DNA of 64,000 nt, from positions 62,001 to 126,000 of the forward strand of contig NZ_LVJH01000025.1 of NCBI RefSeq assembly GCF_001637205.1, written 5' to 3'. Position numbers and translations under genes: made by a program. Under the pieces are notes generated by a model that worked only from the letters and a program-made list of their open reading frames with translations, did not search any database and was not told the DNA's origin. Within the stretch, counting starts at the first letter, position 1. Each line of letters opens with the position of its first letter. Source of the DNA: Paenibacillus glacialis. GTDB lineage: Bacteria > Bacillota > Bacilli > Paenibacillales > Paenibacillaceae. Shown in pieces: positions 53,169-61,187 of the stretch.

Positions 53169-53543
53169 CTAGATCCAAGTATCATTGGCTGCAGTTAATT
53201 CGGACTCAGTACCGTCATTGTTTACTATGCTTCTAGGCTCCACCAACATGATATGGCATTCCTTTTCGGCGGAAGGCTTCATCTCGATCCCCTTCGGGAG
53301 AACAATCATCTCACCCTTGGAGATTTTAACCTGACCATCACGAAAATCAATGATCATCTCCCCTTCGATCACCATAAATACTTTATCGGTCTCTTCATGA
53401 CTATGCCATTCAAACTCCCCGGCAATCTTAATGAGTTTAAATTGATAGTCATTCATTTCACCAATGACTTTCAGAGACCAAAGATCGTTAAGTTCAGATA
53501 GTTTCTCATTTAGATTAATCGCTTGGTAATGGATAGTAATCAC
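53169..53543 (-). CDS. Cupin-domain protein
   Basis: The 124-residue single cupin has motif 1 as GEFEWHSHEETDKVFMVIEG and motif 2 as KGEMIVLPKGIEMKPSAEKE, in which the expected second-motif histidine is not obvious. It is probably a small-molecule-binding or isomerase-like protein. The annotated GTG 53543 directly abuts AAGGAG, which is too close. An ATC codon eight bases after AAGGAG is in frame, so the true start is uncertain. Confidence 0.82.
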   Translation of the reverse strand: MITIHYQAINLNEKLSELNDLWSLKVIGEMNDYQFKLIKIAGEFEWHSHEETDKVFMVIEGEMIIDFRDGQVKISKGEMIVLPKGIEMKPSAEKECHIMLVEPRSIVNNDGTESELTAANDTWI

Positions 53544-53602
53544 TCCTTATTTTTTGGCCTTCAAGCTACCGTTACAGAGAACAGGCAAGAGCTAACCATT
53601 AT

Positions 53603-54583
53603 CTACTTACGCAAGGCAGTTAATATATTTTGCATAGCGTATTCAGTAGCTAATGGCCCACCAGTAATAGCGGAATTATCCATTAAATAGACATTGCCTT
53701 TCTTTACGGCATTCATAGCATTCCATACATTACTTTGTTTTAAGCCATTCATTAATTGTTCCTCTTTTGTAATGTCACCTATAAGGAAAATATGGTCTGC
53801 TTGAACAGTTGACATTCCTTCAAACGTAGTAAATTCATTATTATCACCTGTATATGTATCATCTGGTGTAAGCCCCAGTCCCTTTTCTTTATCAAACGCA
53901 ATTTTATAGACCGGATTTCCTTCACCTAGAACATTAAAAGTTTTTCCATCCCAAGACAATATAAGTGCTACTGTCTCTCCTTCCATCGACTTTAATACTT
54001 CACGCCCAGTTGTGATTTCTTTCATCATTTTATCAATTACTTTTTCTGCTTCGTCTTCTTTTCCAATAATCTCGGCTACTGTACGGAGTCCATATTGCCA
54101 ATCTTCATAGATGTCCTTGTATTTTAACGTAATGACTGGCGCAATTTTATCTAGTGAATCATACACTGCTTCATGATGCTCTGTTGCTAAAATAAAATCA
54201 GGCTTAATAGATAAAACTTTTTCAATACTAGGAGACACTTTATTGCCTAATTCTTCAGCTGAATCCAGCTTTCCTTTTAAATAAGATAAAGAAGATAGAT
54301 ACTCTTTTTCAGTCGAAGCAGCAGGTGGCTCACCTAATGCAACTAATATTTCAGGATAAAAATACCATACTGAGGCTATTTTTTCTGGTTTTTTCTTGAT
54401 AACAATTTCTTTACCTAAGGCATCTTTAAATGTTCTTGGCCAATCAGTTGCATCTACATTAACTGCTGATGTAGATGCGCCTTCTTTAGTTGATCCTTTA
54501 TTTTCAGCAGGTGCTTCATTACAACCTGCTAGTATGCCTGCTAATAATAGCATTGAGACTAGCAGTCCTTTAATCTTTTGCAT
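53603..54583 (-). CDS. Siderophore-binding lipoprotein of an iron ABC transporter
   Basis: About 326 residues with a lipoprotein signal (GLLVSMLLLAGILAGCNEA, lipobox LAGC) and the FepB/BtuF fold (KIASVWYFYPEILVALGE, KPDFILATEHHEAVYDSLDK, GDITKEEQLMNGLKQSNVW). It should bind an Fe-siderophore outside the membrane. No permease or ATPase is adjacent, so partners must be elsewhere. ATG 54583 has GGAGGA seven bases upstream. The AraC regulator at 54670 lies directly upstream in the same direction. Confidence 0.9.
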   Translation of the reverse strand: MQKIKGLLVSMLLLAGILAGCNEAPAENKGSTKEGASTSAVNVDATDWPRTFKDALGKEIVIKKKPEKIASVWYFYPEILVALGEPPAASTEKEYLSSLSYLKGKLDSAEELGNKVSPSIEKVLSIKPDFILATEHHEAVYDSLDKIAPVITLKYKDIYEDWQYGLRTVAEIIGKEDEAEKVIDKMMKEITTGREVLKSMEGETVALILSWDGKTFNVLGEGNPVYKIAFDKEKGLGLTPDDTYTGDNNEFTTFEGMSTVQADHIFLIGDITKEEQLMNGLKQSNVWNAMNAVKKGNVYLMDNSAITGGPLATEYAMQNILTALRK

Positions 54584-54600
54584 ACGAAATTCCTCCAACA

Positions 54601-54636
54601 TAATGGTTTCTTTGGTTAACCATTATTATAGTAAAG
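54601..54636 (-). promoter_or_regulatory. Promoter and inverted repeat upstream of the siderophore-binding gene
   Basis: TATAAT on the minus strand (54630-54625) is followed by the inverted repeat TAATGGTT/AACCATTA (54601-54626), which would overlap the transcription start. It is a plausible iron- or AraC-responsive operator. Confidence 0.5.
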
Positions 54637-54669
54637 TAATTTTTAGATTAGAATGGATGCCTGTTGAAA

Positions 54670-55497
54670 TTAGCATGGATTATTGATGAACTTCTCTCGA
54701 TATTCAGTAGGAGAAATGCCACATTGTTTCTTGAACACTCTACTAAAATAAAAGGGGTCAGCCATTCCAACCGTTTGCGCAATTTGTTGTACAGGCGCAT
54801 CACTTGTAAATAGCATTTCTTGCGCCGCGTTTATACGATATTTTAGTAAATATTCTGCTGGTCCCATACCTGCATGTCTTCTAAATATGTAAGAAAGTCG
54901 ATTTCGATTAACGTTATGTTGTTCTGCAAGCGATGCGATTGTAAGGCTTTGATAATAGTATTCATGAATATAATTAGATACCCGTTCGAATAAAGTATGC
55001 GATTCACAACTATTTTGCCTATTATCAACACATACTAAGGCTTCATTCAGTACGTCACGAAATAGCATTTCGGTCTGAAACATCGAAATGCCTCCACGCT
55101 GATTATACACATGCCAAAGACGCATGATTAATTCAATAAGACGAGGAGATGGTCCTGTTGATAATTCAAAATGCTGATGAGAAAAGCTTGACTCTGCTAG
55201 TTCTGAGTTACATATCCGGTATAGAACAAGAATATATTCCCAGTCGGTTTTACCAAACATTTTTTGAGCTAGTTTCATTTTTGCACCACCATGCACAACT
55301 TTTCCTGGCGAAAAGATATAAGGCGTTCCATTAAATTCAAATTGCACCTTACCTGTAAGTGGAAACACAAATCCAGGAAAAGAATCTGTATAGTCAGCGT
55401 GAGGCACACCTGGATTTCTAGCATATCGATATACTCCTTCTACTTGAAAAGGAGTATGTGCAAGATGCACTGCTAACTGATTAACGTCAATTTTCAC
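54670..55497 (-). CDS. AraC-family regulator, Btr/YbbB-like
   Basis: The 275-residue protein has an N-terminal cupin-like ligand domain (PGFVFPLTGKVQFEFNGT) and a C-terminal tandem helix-turn-helix (LTIASLAEQHNVNRNRLSYI, QQIAQTVGMADPFYFSRVFK). Its position directly before a siderophore-binding lipoprotein recalls Bacillus Btr, which activates bacillibactin uptake. GTG 55497 follows GAGGT by seven bases. Siderophore sensing by this protein is inferred from context. Confidence 0.9.
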   Translation of the reverse strand: MKIDVNQLAVHLAHTPFQVEGVYRYARNPGVPHADYTDSFPGFVFPLTGKVQFEFNGTPYIFSPGKVVHGGAKMKLAQKMFGKTDWEYILVLYRICNSELAESSFSHQHFELSTGPSPRLIELIMRLWHVYNQRGGISMFQTEMLFRDVLNEALVCVDNRQNSCESHTLFERVSNYIHEYYYQSLTIASLAEQHNVNRNRLSYIFRRHAGMGPAEYLLKYRINAAQEMLFTSDAPVQQIAQTVGMADPFYFSRVFKKQCGISPTEYREKFINNPC

Positions 55498-55512
55498 ATT
55501 GCATACCTCATT

Positions 55513-55710
55513 TCAATAGTAGTTTACCGGTAATCCTGAGATCGATCGTTGTACATACGATTCAACAAGCTGCTGTTCCAGCTCGGAGGCATCGGCATCG
55601 GGAACCGATTTTAAGGTCAGTTCCCTTCCCTCAGTTTCGCCACTCTCTGATACCCTTCGCCGCCTCAGTAAATTGCGGAGTATTTCGCTGGAGGAGTTCA
55701 TCCACAACCT
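55513..55710 (-). pseudogene. Short frameshifted gene end
   Basis: One frame gives VVDELLQRNTPQFTEAAKGI, the next ELTLKSVPDADASELEQQLV and SYVQRSISGLPVNYY before a stop. Together they look like the end of a helical protein broken by an indel. Family not recognised. Confidence 0.4.
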
Positions 55711-55894
55711 TATATATATTTCTGTTACTGTTTTTGTGGAGATTGTTTTATTTATTCTTAATTACTTTTCTTTATTTCATTAATGAATCAGAAGATTAAA
55801 ACAAGATGGCACATTGGGCTTTATGCTCAATGTGCCATTTTCTGCTCTCACCGTACCTCACAACTTACTTTTTCCAGGTGCAAGCATTTTATGA

Positions 55895-56146
55895 CTATTC
55901 ATGCGAATATAAATATTCCCTTAAGGCGATCTCTACGATATCAACCATTTTTTTATTTTGCTTAGCCGCAAATATTTTAAGTTCTGTATGTAGATCCAAG
56001 TCCAATTCATACGTGGCCTTCTTTTTCGGCGAGATGCTTGATTTAGTCTCTTCCTTCCCATCTTTATGTATTACTGTATTTACAGTTTCCTGTAAATTTG
56101 TGTTTGTATATTGTTTACGATCTATTAATCCTTTAATCTTTTCCAT
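55895..56146 (-). CDS. Ribbon-helix-helix-like partner of ParA
   Basis: About 83 residues with a basic, flexible N-terminus and a C-terminal ribbon-helix-helix pattern (KATYELDLDLHTELKIFAAK, KMVDIVEIALREYL). Its position directly after parA suggests a centromere-binding ParB/ParG-like role. ATG 56146 overlaps the ancestral end of ParA; GTG 56158 is an alternative. Confidence 0.7.
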   Translation of the reverse strand: MEKIKGLIDRKQYTNTNLQETVNTVIHKDGKEETKSSISPKKKATYELDLDLHTELKIFAAKQNKKMVDIVEIALREYLYSHE

Positions 56147-56251
56147 TTTACTGGACACGATCGATCAACTCCTTTACGAAATTACTATAGGGCTGTAGAG
56201 CGTCTTGATCAGCTTTGGTCGTTAATTGAAGGCCTATAACAGTAAATTCTT

Positions 56252-56917
56252 TTATGCGGCTGGGCGCTTAATTACAGATTGGAAAACAATATTCTCATAA
56301 TCACTACGTACTCTATCTAAAATGACCGTGTCGAGCGTCGTTCTAGCGTCCAACATAACTGTTAAAATTCCCGCCAGTACAAGATCTGGATTTGTTTCCG
56401 TCTTGACAAGTTGTAGCATCTCTAAGTAGCGATCGAGTGCATCATGACAAAAAGGTTCACTCTGCAGCATGACAACAGCGAAGTCAGAGGCCGTTAGTGC
56501 ATTTATAGTATGATCACCCAAATTAGGAGGAAGATCAATTAATATAGAGTCGTACTCGCCTTTTACTGACTCCAATGTATCTCTCAGAACCCTGGACGGA
56601 TCTGTTCCATGATATTTCTGATATAGCCAACTAGAAAATGTAATCAAGAGATCCTCCGCCGGCACTATGTCTAGATTTTCGGAAACATGATGGATGTATG
56701 GTTCTACATTTTGTTCCTTAAGAGCTTCTAAAACAGTCCGTTTCGTGAAATCGTATATATTACGCTGCGTCAGAAACTGCGTAAGATTCCCCTGGCTATC
56801 AAAATCAACCGCGAGCACCTTTTTACCTGCTTTATCCAAAAGAAATGCAGTAATTGCGGTTGTCGTTGTTTTTCCTGCTCCGCCCTTCTGGATGCCAAAG
56901 CTTATTGTTATTCCCAC
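56252..56917 (-). CDS. parA: ParA-type partition ATPase, C-terminus frameshifted
   Basis: Deviant Walker A KGGAGKTTTTAITAFLLD, VLAVDFDSQGNLTQFL and SILIDLPPNLGDHTINAL identify a Soj/ParA ATPase. The frame stops after IKRPAA, but one missing base in GCATAAAAG hides a continuation (EFTVIGLQLTTKADQDALQP, FVKELIDRVQ) that would end at 56148 and give the normal length of about 255 residues. It is probably inactivated. A plasmid-type partition pair within a chromosomal cassette hints at an episomal ancestor. Confidence 0.88.
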   Translation of the reverse strand: MGITISFGIQKGGAGKTTTTAITAFLLDKAGKKVLAVDFDSQGNLTQFLTQRNIYDFTKRTVLEALKEQNVEPYIHHVSENLDIVPAEDLLITFSSWLYQKYHGTDPSRVLRDTLESVKGEYDSILIDLPPNLGDHTINALTASDFAVVMLQSEPFCHDALDRYLEMLQLVKTETNPDLVLAGILTVMLDARTTLDTVILDRVRSDYENIVFQSVIKRPAA

Positions 56918-57030
56918 CCTATCATCCCCTTATTTACAGTTATACAGTTTTACATTCAATAAATATTATCCATTTTCCTGCTTTCTTTAACATTATCAAT
57001 GTAACCCTCCAAAAAAATATATTAATATAT

Positions 57031-57139
57031 TTTATGTAAAATGATGCAAAGTGAGATATATTGTATTAAAAATATAAATTTTTACAAAAAAAAGATATTC
57101 CCAGAAACAAGAATTTAATGTAATATGATGTAAAGTAAG
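57031..57139. repeat. Two direct repeats 84 bases apart upstream of parA
   Basis: TTTATGTAAAATGATGCAAA (57031) and TTAATGTAATATGATGTAAA (57115) are near-identical 25-base copies continuing GTGAG/GTAAG. The 84-base spacing equals eight helical turns. They lie between divergent parA and the thiol-redox cluster, and could be a centromere or operators for the ribbon-helix-helix protein. Confidence 0.6.
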
Positions 57140-57248
57140 TGGTAATCTTACATATTCGTTTAAAAATCAGATTGACGTGTTCAAATCTCTTTAAGATGTA
57201 TGAAAAATGAAAGGGGTTTCTCGAATTCACAGCATTGGAGGAAATAGA

Positions 57249-57743
57249 ATGGAGATTGAACGACCGCACGATAATCACAGGAGATTCTTAAAGCAATTTT
57301 CAGAAGAATATAAGTTAGGAACGTACTTCCCCGAAAATTTGATTTTACTTGCTAAATCGGAGCCTACCTCATTCCAATGGCTCAGAAGCACAGAATATGG
57401 TTCTGTCGTCTTCTTAATGAGCGCTCATTGCTCAGCTTGCCATATGGGGCCGATTCAAGAGTTTGTTGAGAATTTCAGAGCTTTTAATTATTGTGTTTTA
57501 TTCGAAGGAAGCGATGAAGTAGTTGAGATGCAGCGCGAAGTTTATGATATAGACATTCCATTTTACATATCTGACCCAATCAAACTACAGAATCAGTTAC
57601 ATGTTGGTGTTATTCCATTTGCACTAGTTTTAAATAGGATTGGACAAGTGGTTGGTGCTGGTATTTTTAACGACTATGAGAAACTGAAGCGGCTAGCAAA
57701 CCCATTGATCCAAGTGTATGAGAATAGCCTTATAAAACAATGA
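57249..57743 (+). CDS. Thioredoxin-like protein with CSAC motif
   Basis: The 164-residue thioredoxin-fold protein has FLMSAHCSACHMGPIQEF as active site and the cis-proline loop VGVIPFALVLNRIGQVVGAG. There is no signal peptide or lipobox, although the motif resembles TlpA/MauD-like redoxins. ATG 57249 follows GGAGG by seven bases; the earlier ATG 57207 has no site. It overlaps the ABC exporter start and opens an operon that includes a cysteine-rich peptide. Confidence 0.8.
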   Translation: MEIERPHDNHRRFLKQFSEEYKLGTYFPENLILLAKSEPTSFQWLRSTEYGSVVFLMSAHCSACHMGPIQEFVENFRAFNYCVLFEGSDEVVEMQREVYDIDIPFYISDPIKLQNQLHVGVIPFALVLNRIGQVVGAGIFNDYEKLKRLANPLIQVYENSLIKQ

Positions 57744-59509
57744 AATCATTTAAACACACGATGAAATATGCCGGTCAAGCTTTTAATAAGGTTTATTGCT
57801 TCAATAAACCTATCGTTTGGCTGTCAATATTTACATCACTAGTTCTCGCGTTCCAATCGAATGTAAATATCTTCTTTAGTAAATGGATTGTTGATCAACT
57901 ATCGACCAAGAATTTGTACTGGCTCTTAGGAGGTATCGTCTTATTCATTTTGTTTCAAACTACGAGGCTTTTAATTGAATCATATTCTACTCTTAAAATT
58001 AGACGAATGCAGATGTCATTCTCAGTACATTGTGAAAACGAATTGGTTAACCTTGTAGCTAAAACGGAATTGGTGAATAAAGAACATCCCCAATATACAG
58101 GTGATTTCTCTTATTGGTCTTTTATTAATAGTAAATATATGGATTCTTACACTACCTTGACTCAACTAATCAAGCAATGTTTGATTGCTTCGATAAGTTT
58201 AACCTATCTGTTGTATTCTCATCTTTATATAGGTTTATTAGCACTATGTGTTGGTGTTTTAAAAGGGATCTACGACCTTCAGGCTGTTCGGCAAAGAGTA
58301 ACGATTAATGAACAATTGACAAGACAATCACGAGGGTATTTTTACTATTTTGATTTATTGACCAGTTCTCAGACACAGAAAGAAATAACGGTGTTTCAAT
58401 TAGTTTCTTATTTCCGACAAAAATGGATGAGTAAGAAGGATGAGGCAAATACGTTATCGATGCAGCTTGAAAAGTTGAATCTTAAAAGACAAGCATCTGG
58501 TGAATTGCTTTCCATAATAAGCTCAGGGGTTGTTATAGTAATTACTGCACTACTAATTATTAAGGGCAATCTTACCATAGGGGATTATGTGGCTATTACA
58601 ATGGCACTAAGTATGACTGAAGGAAATATTACGATGATGTTTGTATCAATGGCAAGGCTAGCGGAGAATGCGGCTCATCTAGAGAGAATCCATGAAATAG
58701 AAACAAATGTGCATGCTGCTACTCAAGAGTCTAGGCAAATTATGCCGAAGCCTTTCAGTTTTCAAGATAAACTAGAAATCCGTAATCTCACTTTTCGATA
58801 TCCCAATCGGGAAGAGCCTGCTCTTATGAATATTTCCGGGGAGATTCGAAAGGGTGAGATGATTGCGATTCTAGGGGGGAACGGTTCTGGTAAGTCAACT
58901 CTTATTAAGCTATTGGTAGGTCTGTATCTAAGTGAAAGAGATTCTATCTTTTATGATGGTGTATGTGTTCATGAACTTGATCGTGTTGATATGTGGAATA
59001 AAACAAGTGTTGTCTTTCAAGATTTTATTAAGTACATGACTGATGTACGTGATAACATAGCAGTCGGTAATGTGGCTGAAGTAAATAATACTGATAAATT
59101 GTATTCAGCTCTGGAAAAAGTAGGGCTATCAAACGCATTCAAAAACGGATTAGAAACCAAGTTAGGAATGTTAGAAGACAATGCGGTCAATTTATCGGGT
59201 GGACAGTGGCAGAGATTAGCGTTATCACGAGTATTTATCTCCGATAATCATGAACTAGTTGTATTTGACGAGCCTACCTCCGCTCTTGATCCAGTGGGCG
59301 AAGTTAGTATTATGAATGAAATACTCGATCATTGTCATGGTAAAACTGTGCTTATGGTATCTCATCGGGTAGGGATAGCACGGAGGGCAGATCGCATCTT
59401 TGTTATGGATGGCGGACGACTTGTTGAGTCTGGAAAGCATGAGGATCTTCTTAACATAAATGGACTCTATCATGAAATGTGGTATCAACAAAAACAGTGG
59501 TACGACTAA
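57740..59509 (+). CDS. ABC exporter (fused membrane and ATPase domains)
   Basis: The 589-residue half-transporter has six helices (residues 25-300) and a C-terminal ATPase: Walker A AILGGNGSGKSTLIKLLVG, signature NLSGGQWQRLALSRVF, Walker B ELVVFDEPTSALDP and VSHRVG. There is no C39 peptidase domain, so it would export a leaderless or separately processed cargo. ATG 57740 overlaps the previous stop. It most plausibly exports the eight-cysteine peptide at 60030. Confidence 0.9.
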   Translation: MKSFKHTMKYAGQAFNKVYCFNKPIVWLSIFTSLVLAFQSNVNIFFSKWIVDQLSTKNLYWLLGGIVLFILFQTTRLLIESYSTLKIRRMQMSFSVHCENELVNLVAKTELVNKEHPQYTGDFSYWSFINSKYMDSYTTLTQLIKQCLIASISLTYLLYSHLYIGLLALCVGVLKGIYDLQAVRQRVTINEQLTRQSRGYFYYFDLLTSSQTQKEITVFQLVSYFRQKWMSKKDEANTLSMQLEKLNLKRQASGELLSIISSGVVIVITALLIIKGNLTIGDYVAITMALSMTEGNITMMFVSMARLAENAAHLERIHEIETNVHAATQESRQIMPKPFSFQDKLEIRNLTFRYPNREEPALMNISGEIRKGEMIAILGGNGSGKSTLIKLLVGLYLSERDSIFYDGVCVHELDRVDMWNKTSVVFQDFIKYMTDVRDNIAVGNVAEVNNTDKLYSALEKVGLSNAFKNGLETKLGMLEDNAVNLSGGQWQRLALSRVFISDNHELVVFDEPTSALDPVGEVSIMNEILDHCHGKTVLMVSHRVGIARRADRIFVMDGGRLVESGKHEDLLNINGLYHEMWYQQKQWYD

Positions 59510-59534
59510 AGTTGTAAAAGGAGGGCGACGGAAA

Positions 59535-59993
59535 ATGTCGTTGAATCATAAGACAGGAAAATCTTCTGATAGTGGGCCATTAATTGGTTCTATACTGCCT
59601 GACGTACCAACCGAATGTAAAGTTGTTGGAACTTTAACGGAAACTGAACTTACAATGCCCAGAGTAGTACTGTTTGTCTCAATGCACTGTGTACATTGTA
59701 TTGATCTTCTCCCACATATTGAACAAATGACTAAAAAATATACGTCTTGTTCATTTGTACTCTTCTCTACTGGTGATGAAGAGGATCATAAAAGCATGAT
59801 TGACTATTTTAGATGGGATTTTCCTGTGTATTCGCTGGATCAGAGTGATATGGAAGCGCATTATTCAGTTACTTATCTACCCTTTATGATTCTCACAGAC
59901 GAGTCTGGAAAAGTGATCACCAAAGGGGTTGTTTATAACTTTGAAGAATTTGATAGGATCATGAAAGATAATATTTACAACCCGTCTGCATAA
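59535..59993 (+). CDS. Thioredoxin-like protein with CVHC motif
   Basis: About 152 residues with active site VLFVSMHCVHCIDLLPHIEQ and cis-proline loop VTYLPFMILTDESGKVITKG, so a second thioredoxin-fold protein of the operon. There is no clear signal peptide. ATG 59535 follows AAAGGAGGG. The paired redoxins CSAC and CVHC flanking the exporter suggest relay of oxidising or reducing equivalents to the small cysteine-rich peptide next door. Confidence 0.8.
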   Translation: MSLNHKTGKSSDSGPLIGSILPDVPTECKVVGTLTETELTMPRVVLFVSMHCVHCIDLLPHIEQMTKKYTSCSFVLFSTGDEEDHKSMIDYFRWDFPVYSLDQSDMEAHYSVTYLPFMILTDESGKVITKGVVYNFEEFDRIMKDNIYNPSA

Positions 59994-60029
59994 TTTTTTT
60001 AATCTTTTATTGAAAGGAGGTGAAAAATC

Positions 60030-60209
60030 ATGACTTGCACTGATCCAAAATGCCAAATTGTATTATCTAACGAAACATATTGCTATTCTTCCATTTGTAC
60101 ATCTGGTGGTAATACTTATTCAAAAACAATGGGATCCACGAAGATACTCGGATGTGAAGACGGAAGTACTGTTCCATGTAATCAAACAAAAGTTGGCTGC
60201 TGCTACTAG
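60030..60209 (+). CDS. Small eight-cysteine peptide, candidate disulfide-rich bacteriocin/RiPP precursor
   Basis: A 59-codon gene starts at ATG 60030 with a perfect AAAGGAGGTGA ribosome site. The peptide begins TCTDPKCQIVLSNETYCYSS and ends NQTKVGCCY. Cysteines are at positions 3, 8, 18, 23, 42, 50, 57 and 58. It has no signal peptide, many Ser, Thr and Gly residues and no known leader motif. A hairpin attenuator follows at once, as is common after abundantly made peptide precursors. I recognise no family. Neighbouring thioredoxins, MauE and ABC exporter suggest disulfide-dependent maturation and export. Confidence 0.7.
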   Translation: MTCTDPKCQIVLSNETYCYSSICTSGGNTYSKTMGSTKILGCEDGSTVPCNQTKVGCCY

Positions 60210-60218
60210 CATAATTGG

Positions 60219-60250
60219 AGGAGGGGGATTAATCCCTCTTCTCTTTTTAC
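60219..60250 (+). terminator. Attenuator-like hairpin after the cysteine-rich peptide gene
   Basis: GAGGGGGATTAATCCCTCTT folds on itself and is followed by CTCTTTTT. It lies between the peptide gene and the next operon gene, so it could set high peptide and low downstream expression. Confidence 0.7.
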
Positions 60251-60276
60251 TATTTACAGTGAAAGGAGAATGCTAT

Positions 60277-60684
60277 TTGAACGTTCAACTTATCGTTTGC
60301 GACCAAATTATAAATAATGAGGAATTGAGAGGTCATGAGTTGGGAAGAGTGTTAAATCATATAACGATTCCCGTTCTACCTTACGTTCTGGAATTACATA
60401 TATTATTAAAAATGTTTAATATACCTAAAGACAGGGCTGTGGATACCCATTTTCTACTCACGAATCACCAAGGGGAAGAAATAGGCAGAACATCAACGAC
60501 AGTTCTTAGAAACTATAGAGCAGATGACCAAATTTCAGGTGTAGATAAAGATTTTGTTATTACGCCTGTAATTGTAGAAACTGGAATGATTAATATCAGA
60601 TGCTTTGTTGACGAGAAGGAAGAGGCTTGGTATCCGTTAACGGTTCGTTTGCAGGAAGAGAAGCTCAAAACGGAGGTGAATTAA
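60277..60684 (+). CDS. DUF6941-like protein
   Basis: About 135 residues from TTG 60277 (AAAGGAG upstream). The sequence (VQLIVCDQIINNEELRGHEL, VLELHILLKMFNIPKDR, THFLLTNHQGEEIGRTSTT) matches the layout of DUF6941, a beta-sandwich-like family of unknown function. A longer frame to 60058 overlaps the peptide gene in another phase and is not credible. It ends overlapping the MauE ribosome site. Confidence 0.6.
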   Translation: MNVQLIVCDQIINNEELRGHELGRVLNHITIPVLPYVLELHILLKMFNIPKDRAVDTHFLLTNHQGEEIGRTSTTVLRNYRADDQISGVDKDFVITPVIVETGMINIRCFVDEKEEAWYPLTVRLQEEKLKTEVN

Positions 60685-60686
60685 AT

Positions 60687-61187
60687 ATAAATGCTACAAT
60701 TACTTATATTCTTGATTTGACAATTGCCGTATTATTCTTTATACCTTTTTACATGAAGTTGAGAAGTTATGAAGGTTTTAAATTGGAGATATATTCTTAT
60801 GGGGTGCTATCGCCTTCGCTTCTTTCTTTGGGGGCAACTATAGTATTAATAGTGGAGTTATTATTGTTTTTCTTTTTTGCGACTGGTTTAGCTAACGGTA
60901 TAAAACATTTGATGGGTATTGGGTTACTTGTTGTCTTTACATTTCTAACCTGGAGAAAGAAAAGAATTACTGGTCTTGAAACTTGTGCTTGCTATGGATC
61001 TATCAGTTTTCTGAATCGGTTTCCTATTTATAGAAACCTTGTTCTTATTACTCTTTTGTTAATTGATTTTACTTTCTATAGAGAAATCAGGGATTTTTAC
61101 CATAGTATCCTTTTGATCTTTTTTGTTATGGCACTATCTTTTTCAATCGAAATTGTGAAGCTTTTGTGGGAAAGAAACGAGGCATGA
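60687..61187 (+). CDS. MauE/DoxX-like redox membrane protein, start codon apparently ATA
   Basis: About 166 residues and four to five helices: TYILDLTIAVLFFIPFYMKL at the start and the membrane-edge cysteine motif GLETCACYGSISFLNRF, typical of MauE-type proteins that pass electrons to periplasmic thioredoxins, as DsbB does. GGAGGTG is followed eight bases later by ATA 60687, in frame, where ATG is expected. The only canonical alternatives are an upstream GTG inside the previous gene and a TTG within the first helix. Confidence 0.75.
   Translation: MNATITYILDLTIAVLFFIPFYMKLRSYEGFKLEIYSYGVLSPSLLSLGATIVLIVELLLFFFFATGLANGIKHLMGIGLLVVFTFLTWRKKRITGLETCACYGSISFLNRFPIYRNLVLITLLLIDFTFYREIRDFYHSILLIFFVMALSFSIEIVKLLWERNEA

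Noticed and set aside
60058-60276. N-terminal extension of the DUF6941-like gene over the peptide gene
   Set aside because: It would overlap the cysteine-rich gene in another phase and the attenuator; TTG 60277 has a proper ribosome site.
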